DNA of 64,000 bases from contig JAHZHC010000027.1 of NCBI GenBank assembly GCA_019420505.1, positions 99,259 to 163,258 on the forward strand, read 5' to 3'. Positions 42,856 through 51,202 of this stretch are shown here, one piece after another. A program made the position numbers and the translations under genes. The notes beneath the pieces were generated by a model. The model saw nothing but the letters and a program-made list of their open reading frames with translations, was not told where the DNA came from and did not search any database. How positions within the stretch are numbered: position 1 is the stretch's first letter; every line of letters begins with the position of its first letter. The DNA comes from Ruminococcus sp. (GTDB taxonomy: Bacteria; Bacillota; Clostridia; Oscillospirales; Ruminococcaceae).

Positions 42856-43212
42856 GTGAGTCAGATTAATATGAATCTTTCAAAAAGCCTGAATGTCAGT
42901 GAGGATGTTATCGCAGGAGTTATAACTAATGCAGTGAAAGAAATTAAAGGCGTTTATGGAATCTCCCCATCGGTAAAAACTCTGCGTCAGTTTGTATTAA
43001 AAGAAAAAAGCTTCGGAGATATTAATATTGAAATGGTTGACGGCGTTTTATCCGTGTCTGTAGGAGTTGAGCTTGAGAACGGAGCAAAAGCAGTTGCTGC
43101 ATCGGAAAAAGTGCAGGAAAAAATAAAAAGCTCAGTCCAGAATATGCTTGGGCTTACTGTTGCAAAAGTAAATGTAACAGTGCGTTCAGTCAGAAATGCA
43201 GCTGAAAATTAA
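42856..43212 (+). CDS. Asp23/Gls24-family envelope-stress protein
   Basis: 118 residues of the Asp23 family, which lies at the cell membrane in Gram-positives and relates to envelope stress. Family pattern: VSEDVIAGVITNAVKEIKGVYGI near residue 12, then DGVLSVSVGVELENGAK and VQNMLGLTVAKVNVTVRSV. GGGAGG precedes the GTG or nearby ATG start. It is the first gene of the long nusB operon, a position also seen in related species. Confidence 0.9.
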   Translation: MSQINMNLSKSLNVSEDVIAGVITNAVKEIKGVYGISPSVKTLRQFVLKEKSFGDINIEMVDGVLSVSVGVELENGAKAVAASEKVQEKIKSSVQNMLGLTVAKVNVTVRSVRNAAEN

Positions 43213-43247
43213 TAATAAATCATAATAGTTTGAAAGGATGTGTTTGC

Positions 43248-43667
43248 GTGCCGGCCAAAAGAAGAGACGTCCGTGAAAGTGCCCTTATTCTTACATTTGA
43301 AAAGCTCTTCAGAGATGATCCAGTAGATGAAATATTTGAAATTGCTTCTGAAACCGAGGGCGTTATAATAAACGGCGAGGTTAAAGCGCTTGTAAAAGGG
43401 ATAATTGAAAAGTCTGAGGAAATTGACAGCATAATATCAAAATTCAGCAATAAACGAGCAGTGGAAAGAATTCCGAAAATAAATCTTGCAGTTCTTCGCC
43501 TTGCAATCTATGAAGCGCTTTATGACGAAAAGGTGCCGATTAATGTCGCAATAAGCGAGGCTGTTTTTCTTGCGGAAAAATATGCTCTTGATTCAGATGT
43601 TTCCTTTGTTAACGGAGTGTTGGGTTCATTTTCACGATGCAGTGAGGCACCGGAAAATAATGAGTAA
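43248..43667 (+). CDS. nusB: Transcription antitermination factor NusB
   Basis: RNA-binding antiterminator acting with NusE on rRNA operons. About 139 residues: RRDVRESALILTFEKLF at the N-terminus and VPINVAISEAVFLAEKYALDSDVSFVNGVLGSF at the C-terminus, the family's strongest signature. The GTG at 43248 is used because GAAAGG lies upstream; the frame's earlier TTG overlaps that site. The downstream gene overlaps by 8 bp. Confidence 0.95.
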   Translation: MPAKRRDVRESALILTFEKLFRDDPVDEIFEIASETEGVIINGEVKALVKGIIEKSEEIDSIISKFSNKRAVERIPKINLAVLRLAIYEALYDEKVPINVAISEAVFLAEKYALDSDVSFVNGVLGSFSRCSEAPENNE

Positions 43668-44607
43668 AATCCTCGGCATTGATACGAGTAATTATACAAC
43701 CTCCGCAGCCTTGCTTGATACTGAAACTATGGAAGTAGTTCAGGAAAAAATGCTTTTGCCTGTTAGAAAAGGTGAAAAGGGCATAAGACAGTCAGAGGCA
43801 GTGTTTCACCATACAGCACAGCTTCCGGTGATCGTTAAAAAACTCTTTGATCGCAGCGCAAATGTGAAAATTGAAGGAATTGGCGTGTCGTCTGTACCAA
43901 GATCAGTAACCGGTTCATATATGCCCTGCTTTACCGTCGGCGACGGTATGGCATCGATTTTGGGTACAGTTTTAGGCATATCTTCCGAAAAAACATCGCA
44001 TCAGATAGGTCATATTCTTGCAGGAGTATATTCATGCGGAAAATTTGAACTGATAAAAAAGAAAAAGCCTTTTCTTGCCTTTCATGCCAGCGGCGGAACA
44101 ACAGATTTGCTTCTGTGCTTGCCCGATGCTGATAATGTCCTGAATGTTGAAGAAATCGGTACATCATCAGACCTGAAAGCCGGACAGGCTGTGGATAGAA
44201 CAGGTGTAATGCTGGGAATGGATTTTCCATGCGGAAAAGAGCTTGATAAACTTGCCTGCCGCAGCATCAGAAAATTTAAAACAAAGCCCGTTATAAAGTC
44301 AGGAAACTGCTGTCTTTCAGGTGTGGAAAATTTGTGCAGAAAAATGTTTGATGATGGTGAAAGTTATGAAGATATCGCAAAATTTTGCATAAGCTTTTTG
44401 TGCGATACATTTAAAAAGATGATTGACTCAGCATTTGAGAAGTGCGGAAAATTACCGTTGCTCTGCGTTGGTGGAGTTATGTCTAATACTTTAATAAGAG
44501 AAGAATTGTCAAAGCATTTCGGTGCTTTTTTTTCAGAACCTGAATTCTCTTGTGACAACGCTGTGGGAACAGCAGTTTATTGCGCATTGAAAAGAGGTAT
44601 GATTTGA
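43660..44607 (+). CDS. Kae1/TsaD-like protein, divergent paralogue
   Basis: About 315 residues in the ASKHA fold. ILGIDTSNYTTSAALLD at the N-terminus, SHQIGHILAG near 108 with the metal-binding His-X3-His, HASGGTTDLLL near 137, and LCVGGVMSN near 269. These are the TsaD motifs, but the protein is shorter and more diverged than the main TsaD, so it is probably a paralogue of unknown role sometimes found beside nusB and xseA. The ATG overlaps the end of nusB. Confidence 0.85.
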   Translation: MSKILGIDTSNYTTSAALLDTETMEVVQEKMLLPVRKGEKGIRQSEAVFHHTAQLPVIVKKLFDRSANVKIEGIGVSSVPRSVTGSYMPCFTVGDGMASILGTVLGISSEKTSHQIGHILAGVYSCGKFELIKKKKPFLAFHASGGTTDLLLCLPDADNVLNVEEIGTSSDLKAGQAVDRTGVMLGMDFPCGKELDKLACRSIRKFKTKPVIKSGNCCLSGVENLCRKMFDDGESYEDIAKFCISFLCDTFKKMIDSAFEKCGKLPLLCVGGVMSNTLIREELSKHFGAFFSEPEFSCDNAVGTAVYCALKRGMI

Positions 44608-45792
44608 TTGAGTTCAATACTTACGGTCTCACAGCTTAATAAATATATACAATTTAAAATACAGTCTGATCTGAAGCTGAAAGGAATCGCCGTTAAGGGC
44701 GAGATTTCTAATTTTACGCTTCATTATAAATCAGGACATGCCTATTTTACATTGAAGGATTCAGGCGGCGCCGTTAAGACGGTAATGTTTTCGAGAAATG
44801 TCCAAAGATTAAAATTTGTTCCGGAAAACGGAATGAGCGTTCTTGTGGTCGGTAATGTAGATGTCTATGAGCGTGACGGAGTATATCAGATTATCGCTTC
44901 CGATATCCAGCCTGTAGGAGTGGGAGCTTTGCATACGGGTATAGAACAACTTAAGGAAAAGCTGTCAAAGCTGGGAGTGTTCGATAATACCGCAAAGAAA
45001 AAAATTCCCCTGATACCAAAGAAAATAGCAGTGGTTACGTCATTGACAGGTGCGGCTCTTCAGGATATACTGAATATTCTTTCAAGAAGATATCCCGTTT
45101 GTACAGTTGAGATCTATCCTGCACAGGTTCAGGGAGAAACAGCTCCTGATTCTGTCAGTGACGCTTTGATAAAAGCTGATAGATCCAATGCGGATACAAT
45201 AATTCTTGCAAGAGGCGGAGGATCACTGGAGGATCTGATGCCGTTCAATTCAGAAAAAGTCGCAATGACCGTGTATCAGTGTATTACGCCTGTCATATCA
45301 GCTGTTGGACATGAAACGGATACAACTCTTGCCGATTATGCAGCAGATCTTAGAGCGCCGACACCGTCAGCCGCTGCCGAACTTGCGTCACCTCAATTGT
45401 CAGAAATTTTTGGTTCTGTCGACTTGATGATCAATAGATTAAATGAAGCTTTTGCCCGCTATATAAATAAATATGAAGCTTTGTTACAAAGGGTTCAGCA
45501 AAAGCTTGTGCTCTGTTCGCCTGAAAAAAGACTTGAAAATAATTTGAACAGCCTGTCAGGAGTAAGAGAAAAACTTGATGTCCTTGTTAATCATAAAATT
45601 GTACAAAGTGAAAATAAATTGGATAAATATTATGTGCAGCTTAGCGCTTTAAGTCCACTTAATGTGTTGGACAGAGGCTATTCTATTACTACCAGAAATA
45701 ATAAAGTCGTATATTTGGGCGGAAATCTGCAAAAAAACGACTTGGTTGAGATTAGATTTAAAGATACGGTTAAAAATGCACAAATATTGTGA
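44608..45792 (+). CDS. xseA: Exodeoxyribonuclease VII large subunit
   Basis: Catalytic subunit of a single-strand exonuclease. 394 residues: OB domain (LKGIAVKGEISNF then GHAYFTLKD), catalytic segment IAVVTSLTGAALQDILNILSRRYP near 135, ARGGGSLEDLMPFN near 197, SAVGHETDTTLADYAADLRAPTPSAAAEL near 230, and a coiled-coil region. TTG start directly after the preceding stop. The small subunit gene follows after a 158-base gap holding a dispersed repeat and a terminator. Confidence 0.96.
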   Translation: MSSILTVSQLNKYIQFKIQSDLKLKGIAVKGEISNFTLHYKSGHAYFTLKDSGGAVKTVMFSRNVQRLKFVPENGMSVLVVGNVDVYERDGVYQIIASDIQPVGVGALHTGIEQLKEKLSKLGVFDNTAKKKIPLIPKKIAVVTSLTGAALQDILNILSRRYPVCTVEIYPAQVQGETAPDSVSDALIKADRSNADTIILARGGGSLEDLMPFNSEKVAMTVYQCITPVISAVGHETDTTLADYAADLRAPTPSAAAELASPQLSEIFGSVDLMINRLNEAFARYINKYEALLQRVQQKLVLCSPEKRLENNLNSLSGVREKLDVLVNHKIVQSENKLDKYYVQLSALSPLNVLDRGYSITTRNNKVVYLGGNLQKNDLVEIRFKDTVKNAQIL

Positions 45793-45838
45793 TACTTTAT
45801 GCTGCTTATGAATAAATAGTAAACTTTTATCTTTTTTT

Positions 45839-45932
45839 GTTCAAAGTTGCACGTTTGCGTGCAAAAAAGTGCCGAATAAGCCTATAAGTGAAGGGCCTTG
45901 TAAACACTCTGATTTAATAAGGGTGTTTTTTA
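45839..45932 (+). repeat. Dispersed repeat copy 2, followed by an intrinsic terminator
   Basis: Same 30-base start and AATAAGCCTAT segment as the copy at 2198. It is followed by AAACACTC (45902-45909) and GGGTGTTT (45921-45928) with a T-run. The element interrupts xseA and xseB, which usually lie next to each other. It could be a small RNA with its terminator, or a mobile repeat. Confidence 0.75.
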
Positions 45933-45950
45933 GGAAGGAATGTGTTGATT

Positions 45951-46139
45951 ATGACCTTTGAAGATTCAATGAAAAGACTTGATGAAATAGTTAAAGCTAT
46001 GGAGGAAGATAAGCTTTCTCTTGACCGGGCTCTTGAATTATATAAGGAAGGAATTGAACTTTCAGTTGACTGTAAAAAATCACTGGAAAATGCAAAGCTT
46101 CAGGTTAAAACCCTGTCGGCAGGGGATTCACAGGAATAA
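45951..46139 (+). CDS. xseB: Exodeoxyribonuclease VII small subunit
   Basis: 62 residues: MTFEDSMKRLDEIVKAMEEDKLSLDRALELYKEGIEL is the standard small-subunit core, forming helical extensions that bind XseA. ATG at 45951 preceded by AGGAAGGA. The upstream terminator may lower read-through from xseA. Confidence 0.94.
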   Translation: MTFEDSMKRLDEIVKAMEEDKLSLDRALELYKEGIELSVDCKKSLENAKLQVKTLSAGDSQE

Positions 46140-46183
46140 AAACCTTATTAAATATGCCGTAAAAATGAAAGGAATGGTCATTT

Positions 46184-47074
46184 GTGACTGAACAGAATAA
46201 TTTGATCCTTAAAACCTACTGTGAAAAAATCGAAGAAAAGCTGCTTGAGTTTACAAAAAATAAAAACAATATTCAGGGGATAGTCCTTGAGGCTATGGAA
46301 TATTCGCTTATGGCAGGAGGAAAGCGCCTCAGACCTGTGCTTATGCTGGAGTTCTGCCGTATGTGCGGGGGAGATATTTCTGAATATCTGGATATTGCCT
46401 GTACAATTGAAATGATCCATACATTTTCTTTGATCCATGACGATTTGCCTTGTATGGATGATGACGATTATCGGAGAGGAGCGCCATCGTGCCATAAAGC
46501 TTTTCCTGAAAATATAGCCTTGCTTGCAGGAGATGCACTAAATACTCTTGCCTTTGAGGTTATAGCAAATGCCGCTATGGAGCAGAAATTAACTGCCGAT
46601 AAAGCAGTAATGCTTATATCAGTGCTCTCTCATTCAGTGGGAACAGAGGGTATGATCGGCGGTCAGGTTATCGATTTGCAGTCGGAGGGAAAAACCATTT
46701 CGCTCGATACCCTTAATACCTTGCAGGAGCATAAAACCGGTGCATTAATTGAAGCGGCATGTGTTATGGGAGTAATTCTGGGCGGAGCTTTTGAAAAAAT
46801 ACCTGAAGCAGCCGCCTATGCAAGTGCGATGGGAAGAGCATTTCAAATAGTCGATGATATTTTAGATGTTACAGGAAGCTTTGAGGAATTGGGAAAACCA
46901 ATCGGAAGCGATGATGAACAAAATAAAATTACGTATGTTTCTTTAATGGGCTTGGAAGATTCTAAGATCGCAGCAGATAAGCTTACTAATGAGGCTCTCA
47001 GGCATCTTGAAGCTTTTGATAATAATAAATTTTTGATTGATCTTACAAAAAGTCTGCTTGAGCGCAGAAATTAA
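46184..47074 (+). CDS. ispA: Polyprenyl (farnesyl) diphosphate synthase
   Basis: Condenses IPP units to farnesyl/geranyl diphosphate. 296 residues: GGKRLRP near 45, the first Asp-rich motif HDDLPCMDDDD near 85, GAPSCHKAF, QVIDLQSEG near 160, and the second Asp-rich motif FQIVDDILDVTG near 224. GTG start after AAAGGA. Followed by dxs after 15 bases, joining the start and middle of isoprenoid synthesis. Confidence 0.95.
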   Translation: MTEQNNLILKTYCEKIEEKLLEFTKNKNNIQGIVLEAMEYSLMAGGKRLRPVLMLEFCRMCGGDISEYLDIACTIEMIHTFSLIHDDLPCMDDDDYRRGAPSCHKAFPENIALLAGDALNTLAFEVIANAAMEQKLTADKAVMLISVLSHSVGTEGMIGGQVIDLQSEGKTISLDTLNTLQEHKTGALIEAACVMGVILGGAFEKIPEAAAYASAMGRAFQIVDDILDVTGSFEELGKPIGSDDEQNKITYVSLMGLEDSKIAADKLTNEALRHLEAFDNNKFLIDLTKSLLERRN

Positions 47075-47089
47075 ATCGGGGGTTGTGGG

Positions 47090-48940
47090 ATGTCTAAAAA
47101 TGAAACTAATTATTTGAATAAAATGAATCTTCCTGCTGATCTGAAAAAATTAACACTGAGTCAGTGCAATAGGTTATGTCAGGATATTCGTAAATTGCTT
47201 ATAGATACCGTGTCTAAAAACGGCGGACACCTTGCTTCAAATCTTGGTACAGTTGAATTGTCACTGGCAGTTCATCGGGTGTTTGAATCACCTGAGGATA
47301 AAATTATATGGGATGTTGGTCATCAGGCTTATACACATAAAATTTTAACCGGAAGAGCGGGAAAATTTCATACCTTAAGACAGGAAAACGGAATCTCAGG
47401 ATTTTGCCGTCCGGAGGAATCTGTGCATGACGCATTTATAAGCGGACATAGTTCAAACTCTGTTTCGGCAGCTTTAGGTATTGCCACAGCTATGAAAATT
47501 CAGGGTAATCCTCATTTTACCGTGGCTGTTTTAGGAGATGGGGCTTTTACCGGCGGTATGATATATGAAGGACTGAATAATGCAGGTAAAAGCGATACAA
47601 ACCTTATTGTAATTTTAAATCACAATGAAATGTCTATTTCTAAAAATGTCGGAAGCGTTGCGAAATATTTGTCTACTATGCGTACAAAAGAGGGGTATCA
47701 TAAAACCAAAAGTATTGTTGAACGAACTCTTGATAAAACACCGGTAGTAGGGAATCCTTTGAAAAAAGCAATAAAAGGCTCAAAAAATGTTTTGAAAAAT
47801 ATGGTGCTTCACAGTACCATGTTTGAAGATCTGGGGTTTGCATTTATCGGTCCTCTGGACGGACATAATGTTGAGGAGCTTGAAAAAGGGCTTAATTCTG
47901 CAAAGGCTCTGCACAGACCGGTTCTTGTTCATGTTAATACCGTAAAAGGAAAGGGATATGCCCCGGCGGAGGAAAACCCCGGCGAATATCACGGTGTCGG
48001 ATCCTTTGAAATTGCAACAGGAAATCCTGATGTGGTTTTGTCTGACAGCTTTTCTTCTGTTTTTGGAAAAGAGCTTACTGAAATTGGAGAGCAAAATAAA
48101 AATATATGCGCTGTTACTGCGGCGATGAAATACGGTACGGGACTTCAGTATTTTGCCAAAGCCTTTCCAAAAAGATTTTTTGATGTTGGAATAGCGGAAG
48201 AACATGCGGTCACTTTTTGCGGAGGACTTGCTTCAATGGGTATGATTCCTGTATTTGCGGTTTATTCATCATTTCTGCAAAGGGGCTACGATCAGATTAT
48301 ACATGACCTCGCCATTTGCAATACCCATGCGGTTATAGGCGTGGACAGAGCAGGAGTAGTCGGTGATGACGGAGAAACCCATCAGGGAATATTTGACGTT
48401 TCGTTTCTTACATCAATTCCTAATACGACTATATATTCTCCTTCATGCTATGAAGAGCTTAGAATGTGCTTGAGAAAAGCAGTTTTTGAGGACAGCGGAA
48501 TTGTTGCTGTGCGTTATCCGAGAGGCAACGATAAATCAAATTATAGTAAAACGCAGATCAATACATCATATGAATATCATGATAACGGAAACGGCGTTCT
48601 TATTGTTACATATGGCAGATTATACAACAATGTTTTGTCAGCTTGCGAAATATTGAAAAACCGCCATATTGAGTGTGACACACTTAAATTGATAAAGATT
48701 TTCCCTATGGAAGAGGAAATCATAGATATTATTTCAAGCTATAAACTTGTATTTTTCTTTGAGGAATCGTATTACCACGGCTCAATATCTGAAAAGTATG
48801 CGGCAGTTTGCAGTAATATTGCTCCTGTTGCCATAGATTATTTTGTAAAGCATGGAAATGTAAATGATTTGCTTGACGAACTTAATCTTTCAGCTGATAA
48901 AATTGCAGATCAAATAGAGGAATTCTTAAGCTATGAGTGA
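47090..48940 (+). CDS. dxs: 1-deoxy-D-xylulose-5-phosphate synthase
   Basis: First enzyme of the MEP isoprenoid pathway, thiamine-diphosphate dependent. 616 residues: HLASNLGTVELSLAVHRVF near 48, WDVGHQAYTHKILTGR, GDGAFTGGMIYEGLNNAG near 148 (ThDP/Mg motif), DGHNVEELEKGL near 257, and GIAEEHAVTFCGGLASMG near 366, followed by the transketolase C-domain. It overlaps the following tlyA by 8 bp. Confidence 0.97.
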   Translation: MSKNETNYLNKMNLPADLKKLTLSQCNRLCQDIRKLLIDTVSKNGGHLASNLGTVELSLAVHRVFESPEDKIIWDVGHQAYTHKILTGRAGKFHTLRQENGISGFCRPEESVHDAFISGHSSNSVSAALGIATAMKIQGNPHFTVAVLGDGAFTGGMIYEGLNNAGKSDTNLIVILNHNEMSISKNVGSVAKYLSTMRTKEGYHKTKSIVERTLDKTPVVGNPLKKAIKGSKNVLKNMVLHSTMFEDLGFAFIGPLDGHNVEELEKGLNSAKALHRPVLVHVNTVKGKGYAPAEENPGEYHGVGSFEIATGNPDVVLSDSFSSVFGKELTEIGEQNKNICAVTAAMKYGTGLQYFAKAFPKRFFDVGIAEEHAVTFCGGLASMGMIPVFAVYSSFLQRGYDQIIHDLAICNTHAVIGVDRAGVVGDDGETHQGIFDVSFLTSIPNTTIYSPSCYEELRMCLRKAVFEDSGIVAVRYPRGNDKSNYSKTQINTSYEYHDNGNGVLIVTYGRLYNNVLSACEILKNRHIECDTLKLIKIFPMEEEIIDIISSYKLVFFFEESYYHGSISEKYAAVCSNIAPVAIDYFVKHGNVNDLLDELNLSADKIADQIEEFLSYE

Positions 48941-49751
48941 CAGACTTGATGTTTTTCTTGTGAAGAAATCATATGTAAAAAGCCGGGCAAAAGCAAAAGA
49001 GCTTGTTTTGAGCGGAAATGTTTCGGTTAATGGGGAAGTAATTATAAAACCGTCCGTTTGTGTTAATGAAGATTGTGAAATAATTATATCAGATAGTGAA
49101 AGCCATCAGTATGTGGGAAGAGGAGCGCTCAAACTTAAAGGTGCATTTGAATTCTTCGATATATGTGTGAAGAACAGATGCTGTGCTGATATAGGTGCGT
49201 CAACAGGGGGATTTACTCAGGTTTTGCTTGAAAACGGCGCAGAAAAAGTATATGCGATAGATGTTGGTCACGGTCAGCTTGCAAAAGAGCTGGATGATGA
49301 TAAACGGGTGAAAAACTGCGAGGGAGTAAATGTAAGAGAGGTTGTTCCCGAATTTTTCAGTGAACCGATAGAGTTCATGTGCGGAGATCTGTCGTTTATT
49401 TCATTGAAGCTGGTCATACCGCCGCTTAAAGAATGTCTTGCGGAAAACGGTGAAATGATAATGCTTATTAAACCTCAGTTTGAGGCAGGACGTAAGGCGC
49501 TTAATAAAAAGGGAATTGTTAAGGATAAAAAAGACCATATAAGAGTGATGCATGAGCTTTTTGAACTTTTTGAAAGCTGCGGACTTGAATTGCTTGGAAT
49601 TGCACCGTCGCCAATTAAAGGAGGCGATGGGAATATTGAATATCTCGCACATTTAAAGAAAACCGATCTGCCTTTTCAGAATATCGGGAAAATTAATATA
49701 AAAGAATTTGTCGACTCAGTGTTCTTAAAATTCAGTAAAGCTGAGTTATAA
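48933..49751 (+). CDS. tlyA: TlyA-family rRNA 2'-O-methyltransferase
   Basis: 272 residues. N-terminal S4 RNA-binding domain (DRLDVFLVKKSYVKSRAKAKELVLSG), then an FtsJ-like methyltransferase with DIGASTGGFTQVLLENGA near 87 and MLIKPQFEAGR near 186. TlyA methylates cytidines in 16S and 23S rRNA in some bacteria; the exact site here is not provable. It sits between dxs and nadK as in other Firmicutes. Confidence 0.93.
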   Translation: MSDRLDVFLVKKSYVKSRAKAKELVLSGNVSVNGEVIIKPSVCVNEDCEIIISDSESHQYVGRGALKLKGAFEFFDICVKNRCCADIGASTGGFTQVLLENGAEKVYAIDVGHGQLAKELDDDKRVKNCEGVNVREVVPEFFSEPIEFMCGDLSFISLKLVIPPLKECLAENGEMIMLIKPQFEAGRKALNKKGIVKDKKDHIRVMHELFELFESCGLELLGIAPSPIKGGDGNIEYLAHLKKTDLPFQNIGKINIKEFVDSVFLKFSKAEL

Positions 49752-49789
49752 CAGTTATTATGTAAATCTGTCGGAAAGGAATTACGGCT

Positions 49790-50671
49790 TTGAAAATATA
49801 TATATTTCCTAATCTTAATAAAAAGAATTGTGCCGAATATACTGTATCGGCATGTAATGTGCTGAATAGCTGCGGATCTGAGCTTTTTATAGACATTAAA
49901 TATAAAAACGAGTTTCAGCATCTGAAGTTTCTGAACTTTATTAATGAAACTGATTGTATAAGCGACTGCGATATAATTGTGGTAATCGGCGGCGACGGAA
50001 CAATCTTAAAGTGCGCTAAGCTTGCTGCGAGCTTTAAAAAGCCTATTTTGGGGATAAACTGCGGAAGGCTTGGATTTATGACATCTCTTGAGCATAACCA
50101 GATTGAACTTCTGGAAAAGCTTTGCAGGGGTGAATATACAACAAGCCGGCGTATGATGCTTTCAGTTTCCGTAGAACCTAAAAATAAAGAGCATCTGAAA
50201 TTCACAGCGCTTAACGATGTGGTGATTTCAAAATGTGATGATTGTAAAATTGCAGATTTTGAAGTTTCAAAAAGCGGAAAAACCATATCGTCTTTAAGAG
50301 CGGACGGAGTAATTTTTTCTACACCGACAGGTGCGACGGCTTATTCAATGTCTGCCGGAGGACCGATAATTGAACCGGAACTTGAATGTATCGAATATAC
50401 TCAAATATGTGCACACACTTTATTTGCACGTTCAGTTGTGCTTTCTCCTGACAGTGTAATAAAAATAAAAAGCAAATGCAATAAAAATGCACATACCTAT
50501 GTTAACGTGGACGGAAATATCGTTTACAGACTTACTAACGATGACGAGGTAAGAGTTTCAAAAAGCAGGTATTATATAGATTTAATAGATATTGCAGGCG
50601 GAAGCTTCTTTGCGTCTGTCAATAAAAAGCTTATGCAGCCGTTGAAGGAAATCAGTGAGGATAAGGATTAA
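49790..50671 (+). CDS. nadK: NAD kinase
   Basis: Phosphorylates NAD to NADP. 293 residues: VVIGGDGTILKCAKLA near 63 (GGDGT motif), ILGINCGRLGFMTSLE, RADGVIFSTPTGATAYSMSAGGPI near 165. TTG start with GGAAAGGA upstream. ArgR follows closely. Confidence 0.95.
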   Translation: MKIYIFPNLNKKNCAEYTVSACNVLNSCGSELFIDIKYKNEFQHLKFLNFINETDCISDCDIIVVIGGDGTILKCAKLAASFKKPILGINCGRLGFMTSLEHNQIELLEKLCRGEYTTSRRMMLSVSVEPKNKEHLKFTALNDVVISKCDDCKIADFEVSKSGKTISSLRADGVIFSTPTGATAYSMSAGGPIIEPELECIEYTQICAHTLFARSVVLSPDSVIKIKSKCNKNAHTYVNVDGNIVYRLTNDDEVRVSKSRYYIDLIDIAGGSFFASVNKKLMQPLKEISEDKD

Positions 50672-50701
50672 ACAGATTTGCCGAAAGGAATAAATGAGGG
50701 T

Positions 50702-51166
50702 ATGAAATCACAAAGACAACAGCTTATTTTAAAGATAATATCAGAAAGAAATATTGATACGCAGGAGAATCTTCAGCAAGCATTGAAAGAGCATGGATGT
50801 GCCGTAACTCAGGCTACTGTTTCAAGAGATATAAAAGAGCTTGCTCTTATTAAAACTATTACTGCGTCAGGAAATTATAAATACAGTGTTCCGTCGTTTA
50901 AGAAGGATTCACTTGATAATCACGGAAGTATGCTTTATACTATTCTTTCGGATGCAGTGAAGGACGTGGATTATGCTTTAAATACAGTAGTTGTAAAATG
51001 TAATACCGGAATGGCTCAGGCGGTTTGCGCTAAACTGGACGGAGCGACTATAGATAATACTGTTGGAACTATAGCCGGAGATGATACAATTTTTATACTT
51101 ATGCGTACAGAACGTGACGCATTAAGGCTTGTCAAGGAATTAAACGGTATTTTAAACGCAAGATAA
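50702..51166 (+). CDS. argR: Arginine repressor ArgR
   Basis: 154 residues. N-terminal winged helix (MKSQRQQLILKIISERNIDTQ, then TQATVSRDIKELALIKT) and C-terminal arginine-binding domain (GMAQAVCAKLDGATIDNTVGTIAGDDTIFILMR), including the GTIAGDDT signature. I use the ATG at 50702, the usual family start; GAGGG lies just before. Its habitual place between nadK and recN is kept; arginine genes are not in the window. Confidence 0.95.
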   Translation: MKSQRQQLILKIISERNIDTQENLQQALKEHGCAVTQATVSRDIKELALIKTITASGNYKYSVPSFKKDSLDNHGSMLYTILSDAVKDVDYALNTVVVKCNTGMAQAVCAKLDGATIDNTVGTIAGDDTIFILMRTERDALRLVKELNGILNAR

Positions 51167-51202
51167 TTATTTTAAAAGGTTTAAAGGATTGGAAAGATAC
51201 TT

